Assembly (NCBI GenBank): GCA_028565635.1
Contig: JAOXYB010065156.1
Span: forward strand, 1 to 10,319
Source of the DNA: Phoronis ovalis
Lineage: Eukaryota > Phoronida > Phoronidae
Direction of reading: 5' to 3'
DNA: 10,319 bases
How positions within the stretch are numbered: position 1 is the stretch's first letter; each line of letters begins with the position of its first letter. The notes beneath the pieces were generated by a model. The model saw only the letters and a list, made by a program, of their open reading frames with translations. It had not been told where the DNA came from and searched no databases. Positions 1 through 10,319 of this stretch are shown one piece after another. Made by a program: the position numbers and the translations under genes.

Positions 1-319
1 TACACAAGATGACACCCGTGGTAAACCACAGATTTTGATAGAGATGTAGGTCACGTAAGGCCGAGTTCAGACATGTTCACCCGACTCTCACAGGCAAAAA
101 ATAATGATGCAAAAGAGTTTCAAAAATGCTCCATTAAATATGATACTGTTGACCCCAAAATTTGAGGAACCCGAGCCATCGTCGATACCTACGATGTGTG
201 AAAAGATTATGATTCTACACGTAATAGTTTTGAAGATATTTGGTGGAAGGAGTGACAGACGGACACTTGAGATTTAGTAGAATAGATACCTGTGTTACTT
301 CTAGCATACCAGTTTCAGG
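1..319 (-). other. Downstream flank / probable 3' UTR of KLHDC4
   Basis: This stretch follows the KLHDC4 stop codon. I see no convincing exon on either strand. Reading the minus strand, there is no AATAAA or ATTAAA signal, so the 3' UTR probably runs past the left edge or uses a variant signal. Confidence 0.5.
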
Positions 320-7830
<7,511 letters not shown>

Positions 7831-8274
7831 TCTCAAATGTAATATCAATGATCTGAACAGAAAATAAGATAGAAACTCTATAAAACTACACACAAATTTA
7901 CACGATTCGTCTGCACACGTGAAAATTAAACTTCCTCTGTGGACATGACGTACCAAAATGATTATTTAATATTTCGACAAAATAACTTTTTTGCAATTTT
8001 TACGTTAAACGAATTATCCTCATAGATTAATTGCTATATTTTTGATTCAAAAGGACCATAATTATTATTTTATCTTCTTCTGAAGTTCATTCTTTTGTAA
8101 AACATTTATTTGAGTTCACTCACGAATTCCGCCAATCATGGTCAAGATTTGTGTTTTATGCCACAGAAAACCCCGTATGTGTTAAGGCAAAAAAAAAGTA
8201 TGCTAATAATTTATGACAAGGTTTTGTCAAAAATGTTGTGATTTTGGTTGATAAAGAGGTTGTTTTAAGACAAC
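7831..8274. promoter_or_regulatory. Putative bidirectional promoter and 5' leaders between KLHDC4 and the ZCCHC14-like gene
   Basis: The two start codons point away from each other across 444 bases that contain no other gene. Candidate sites seen by eye are a CCAAT box at 8132-8136, a CACGTG E-box at 7916-7921 and a CRE-like TGACGT at 7946-7951. No TATA box stands out at a defined distance from either gene and the region is AT-rich, not a CpG island. Transcription start sites cannot be placed from sequence alone. The arrangement strongly suggests shared regulatory DNA; the individual factor sites are weak calls. Confidence 0.55.
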
Positions 8275-8751
8275 ATGGTGTGTGAAGAAGATGTATTTGA
8301 CTGGTATAAGCAATTATCACCTTCAAAAAGGATTGAAGTGATGTGCGGTTTGTTACATATGTGTTTTCCCTTGGAGCTTAGATTCCTTGGCTCCTGTTTG
8401 GAAAATCTTGCACGGAGGGATTTTAATTTTTTACGAGAGTCTGAACTTAAAGCAAATAGTCCGTCGGATTTATCAAAAATTAGAGAATTAGACCCAGAAG
8501 TGACTCGAGCCAGGCTTGTTACTTATGTTGCGTTATTACATTCAACAAATCGCGAATGTGCAAGTGTGCTATTCGATCACATTTTAGATTGCGCACACAG
8601 GACGTTGCCGATGAATTCGGAAATTGCCAAAGAATTATTACTTTTGATGACAATGGCTGCGCATAGTCCAGCATTTACATTAGAACAGAAACAAAAAATC
8701 TGTGATAATTTGAATAGAGTTAAAGACAGTTTACATGAATATATAAAGCAG
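8275..8751 (+). CDS. First coding exon of a ZCCHC14/ZCCHC2-family gene (partial, continues beyond window)
   Basis: The 159 codons encode the conserved N-terminal domain of the ZCCHC14/ZCCHC2 family. Recognisable strings are VFDWYKQLSPSKRIEVMCGL, CFPLELRFLGSCLENLARRD, then FNFLRESELKANSPSDL and MTMAAHSPAFTLEQKQKI. Human ZCCHC14 has nearly the same core (PLELRFLGACLEDLARKD, HPAFSFHQKQ). Vertebrate ZCCHC14 works with TENT4 non-canonical poly(A) polymerases in mixed tailing and stabilisation of RNAs; its SAM domain and CCHC zinc knuckle would lie downstream of this window. The start is set by an in-frame TAA at 8266-8268 and a good context (AACATGG). The donor is AAAGCAG|GTAATT, phase 0. As an invertebrate gene it may be co-orthologous to both vertebrate paralogues, so no symbol is given. 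Confidence 0.88.
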
Positions 8752-9674
8752 GTAATTTATACAGTTTCTTTATTGTGGGGGTGAATCATTAAAAGTACTA
8801 CAACAGCACTCTGTCACTTGAATCAATTTCTTAGAAATGAATGACGATCACCCATATCCTAGTAGCTTAATACTGGTCGTTTTGACATTTGTCTTCAGAA
8901 AATGCCAAAATAAGCTGCATTTGATGATAGTTTCATTCAAAAATATATTTGATAAAAAGTGGGCTTGACTTTTTCACTGAAGAGTTTTTAACATAATTCA
9001 TACAAATGTTTAAATTTACAATGTTCTTGCAGAAGCGAGCCTAAAAGGTTTGTCAGCTAATTTAGTTGTTTCTTTCATTATAACATGTCTGCTTACAATG
9101 AGAATTTTTTTTTTAGGTTCTTGTGTCTAAACTGACAACAGCTTGTTCTGTGGCTTTAAAGTTTCAAATATATCTCTTTCAAGATTCTCACTGAATATAC
9201 CATTTTGTGTTATGGCATTACCATATGGCAAAAAGACTTAAATTATATTTTTAATTTTAAAATGAATTCAAAATAGCATTGTAATAATGTACTTGAACCA
9301 TAAACAGTGAACCTAAATAGGTTATTAATTTTAGTATAGGTTAGGAAGTCTGGAGCTCAGTACAACTGTCCCATATTTGCACATCATGTTACATGCTGTG
9401 GGTCAACTCATAACCAGACCCATTGCTCAAACTATTTCACCTGTTACACTACATATCTTGGCATTTCTACTATACTTTTTTGTGAGAAATGATGCCCTTT
9501 TCACTAAAAAAATTGAAATTGGGAATCATTTGAATCAATACTTATATAGTAAAAATTAATTAAAAAGAGAACATAAAAAAACCCTGTTATTATAACCGTT
9601 ATGACTTAGTTATAACAGTCCCAATAAAAACACATTGCTAATGTTCAAGTAGTCCTGCTGTAGGCTGTCCATAA

Positions 9675-10008
9675 GTACTCAAGGTTTTTTAGCTTGCGGT
9701 AGCAAACCCAATCCAAATGTTTTGAAATTTTAGGGTAGCAATCCAAATTTTGTGAAATATAAGGCAGCAATCCAAAATTTTAAAATATTTGAGGGTAGCA
9801 GTCCGTTTTTATGCAAACTGACTGATGCAAACCAAATTCTAAAATTTATATATGGATACAAACCTAAAATTAATCCAAATTATTTTTGAATTTCTTTACG
9901 GTAGCAGTCCAAAAAAATACAGTAAGAAGTATACAATTCAAATCCAAAATTTTCAACTGGGCTGCACACCCCCACCAAAAAATAACCTGAGTATTCCGGG
10001 GGGGGGGG
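9675..10008. repeat. TACTCAAGG repeat element, copy 1, with inverted ends and ~30-bp internal subrepeats
   Basis: The left end GTACTCAAGGTTTTTT (9675-9690) is mirrored by the right end, whose reverse complement reads CCGGAATACTCAGGTT after a run of 11 G (9998-10008). Inside, GGTAGCA or GGCAGCA followed by ATCCAAA or GTCC recurs at 9698, 9734, 9763, 9794 and 9900, the first four spaced 36, 29 and 31 bases. There is no coding capacity. It looks like a non-autonomous or satellite-like dispersed repeat. Confidence 0.65.
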
Positions 10009-10241
10009 TTGTTCAACCATAACTTGCAAAGTACTATAAAGCTAACTAGGTACAATCCATGACGCTGTTTAGGCAACATTGTTGCAAGCATATTTATTGT
10101 TTCTGACAACATAAATATCTGTTGTCATAATAACTTAACTTTGCTGACTTTATTATTTAGAAATATTAATTATTTTAATCTTAACTATTATACTATTTTC
10201 CAGCTGTTTAGGGTAAAATATACAGTCTGAAGAGACTTTTT

Positions 10242-10319
10242 CCCCCGGGGGGGTACTCAAGGTTTTTTGACTACGGGGATGTGCCGCGGAACCCAATCCA
10301 AAATTTTAGGTTTTGGTAG
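10242..10319 (+). repeat. TACTCAAGG repeat element, copy 2 (cut by the window edge)
   Basis: This copy begins with the palindromic C5G7 tract at 10242-10253. GTACTCAAGGTTTTTT (10253-10268) is identical to copy 1 over 16 bases, and AACCCAATCCAAA at 10290-10302 is identical to 9705-9717. The middle (GGGGATGTGCCGCGG) differs from copy 1 and is more GC-rich than its surroundings. I recall similar GTACGGGGATGTGCCGC repeats in several marine invertebrate genomes. Confidence 0.65.

Larger units (their letters stand above)
8752..10319 (+). other. First intron of the ZCCHC14-like gene (continues beyond window)
   Basis: After the donor at 8752 I find no exon continuing the ZCCHC14-family protein. The region is AT-rich and holds a candidate alternative exon (9117-9194), a short hairpin (9584-9618) and two copies of a G-tract/TACTC repeat (9675-10008 and 10242 to the end). 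The stretch from about 9195 to 9580 and from 10009 to 10241 shows nothing further. Confidence 0.7.

Noticed and set aside
7831-7956. N-terminal extension of KLHDC4 upstream of MGKKK
   Set aside because: The open frame extends upstream but contains no ATG, only a TTG; MGKKK is the conserved family start with good context.
9377-9559. Hydrophobic plus-strand open frame downstream of the ZCCHC14-like exon
   Set aside because: It starts with a non-ATG codon, has no family resemblance and no convincing splice borders.
9584-9618. Inverted repeat CTGTTAT...ATAACAG as a terminator or regulatory hairpin
   Set aside because: Short AT-rich inverted repeats are expected by chance in this sequence and it has no gene context.
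9870-10112. Minus-strand open frame across the TACTCAAGG repeat
   Set aside because: It arises from the repeat and its G-tract; no ATG-driven gene structure or known domain.

Overview
The window is nuclear DNA from an animal. It is AT-rich, with GT-AG spliceosomal introns, short coding exons and dispersed non-coding repeats. The best guess is an invertebrate, possibly a marine one such as a mollusc. That guess rests on compact introns, an invertebrate-style KLHDC4 C-terminus and a G-rich TACTC-type repeat, and it is an inference. There are no prokaryotic genes, operons, CRISPR arrays or convincing RNA genes.

The left three quarters (320-7830, minus strand) hold what appears to be the complete coding part of one gene. 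It is an orthologue of KLHDC4 (kelch domain-containing protein 4), split into 12 coding exons that join in frame across 11 GT-AG introns to give 618 residues. The protein has a Lys-rich N-terminus beginning MGKKK, six kelch blades, a basic and acidic insert between blades 5 and 6, a poly-Asp tract of 11 perfect GAT codons, and a C-terminal DUF4110-like segment. Human KLHDC4, as I recall it, ends after the acidic tail and lacks that segment.

At 8275, on the plus strand, a second gene begins head-to-head with KLHDC4. Its first coding exon (8275-8751, 159 codons) encodes the conserved N-terminal domain of the ZCCHC14/ZCCHC2 family; the rest lies beyond the right edge. The 444 bases between the two start codons are probably a shared bidirectional promoter. 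In human, KLHDC4 and ZCCHC14 also lie close together on 16q24.2, so the pair looks like old microsynteny.

The non-coding DNA holds several repeats: four 18-bp tandem units in intron 11 (874-945), an inverted-repeat (MITE-like) element with a tRNA-like head in intron 4 (about 5660-5940), an AGT-rich tract with a perfect hairpin next to the exon 1 donor (7646-7722), and two copies of a TACTCAAGG repeat with G-tracts in the first intron of the ZCCHC14-like gene (9675-10008, and 10242 to the right edge).

I found no previously undescribed multi-gene system. The most interesting points are the conserved gene pair, the DUF4110-like tail and the repeat elements. Family assignments come from memory and motif reading, not from a database search.
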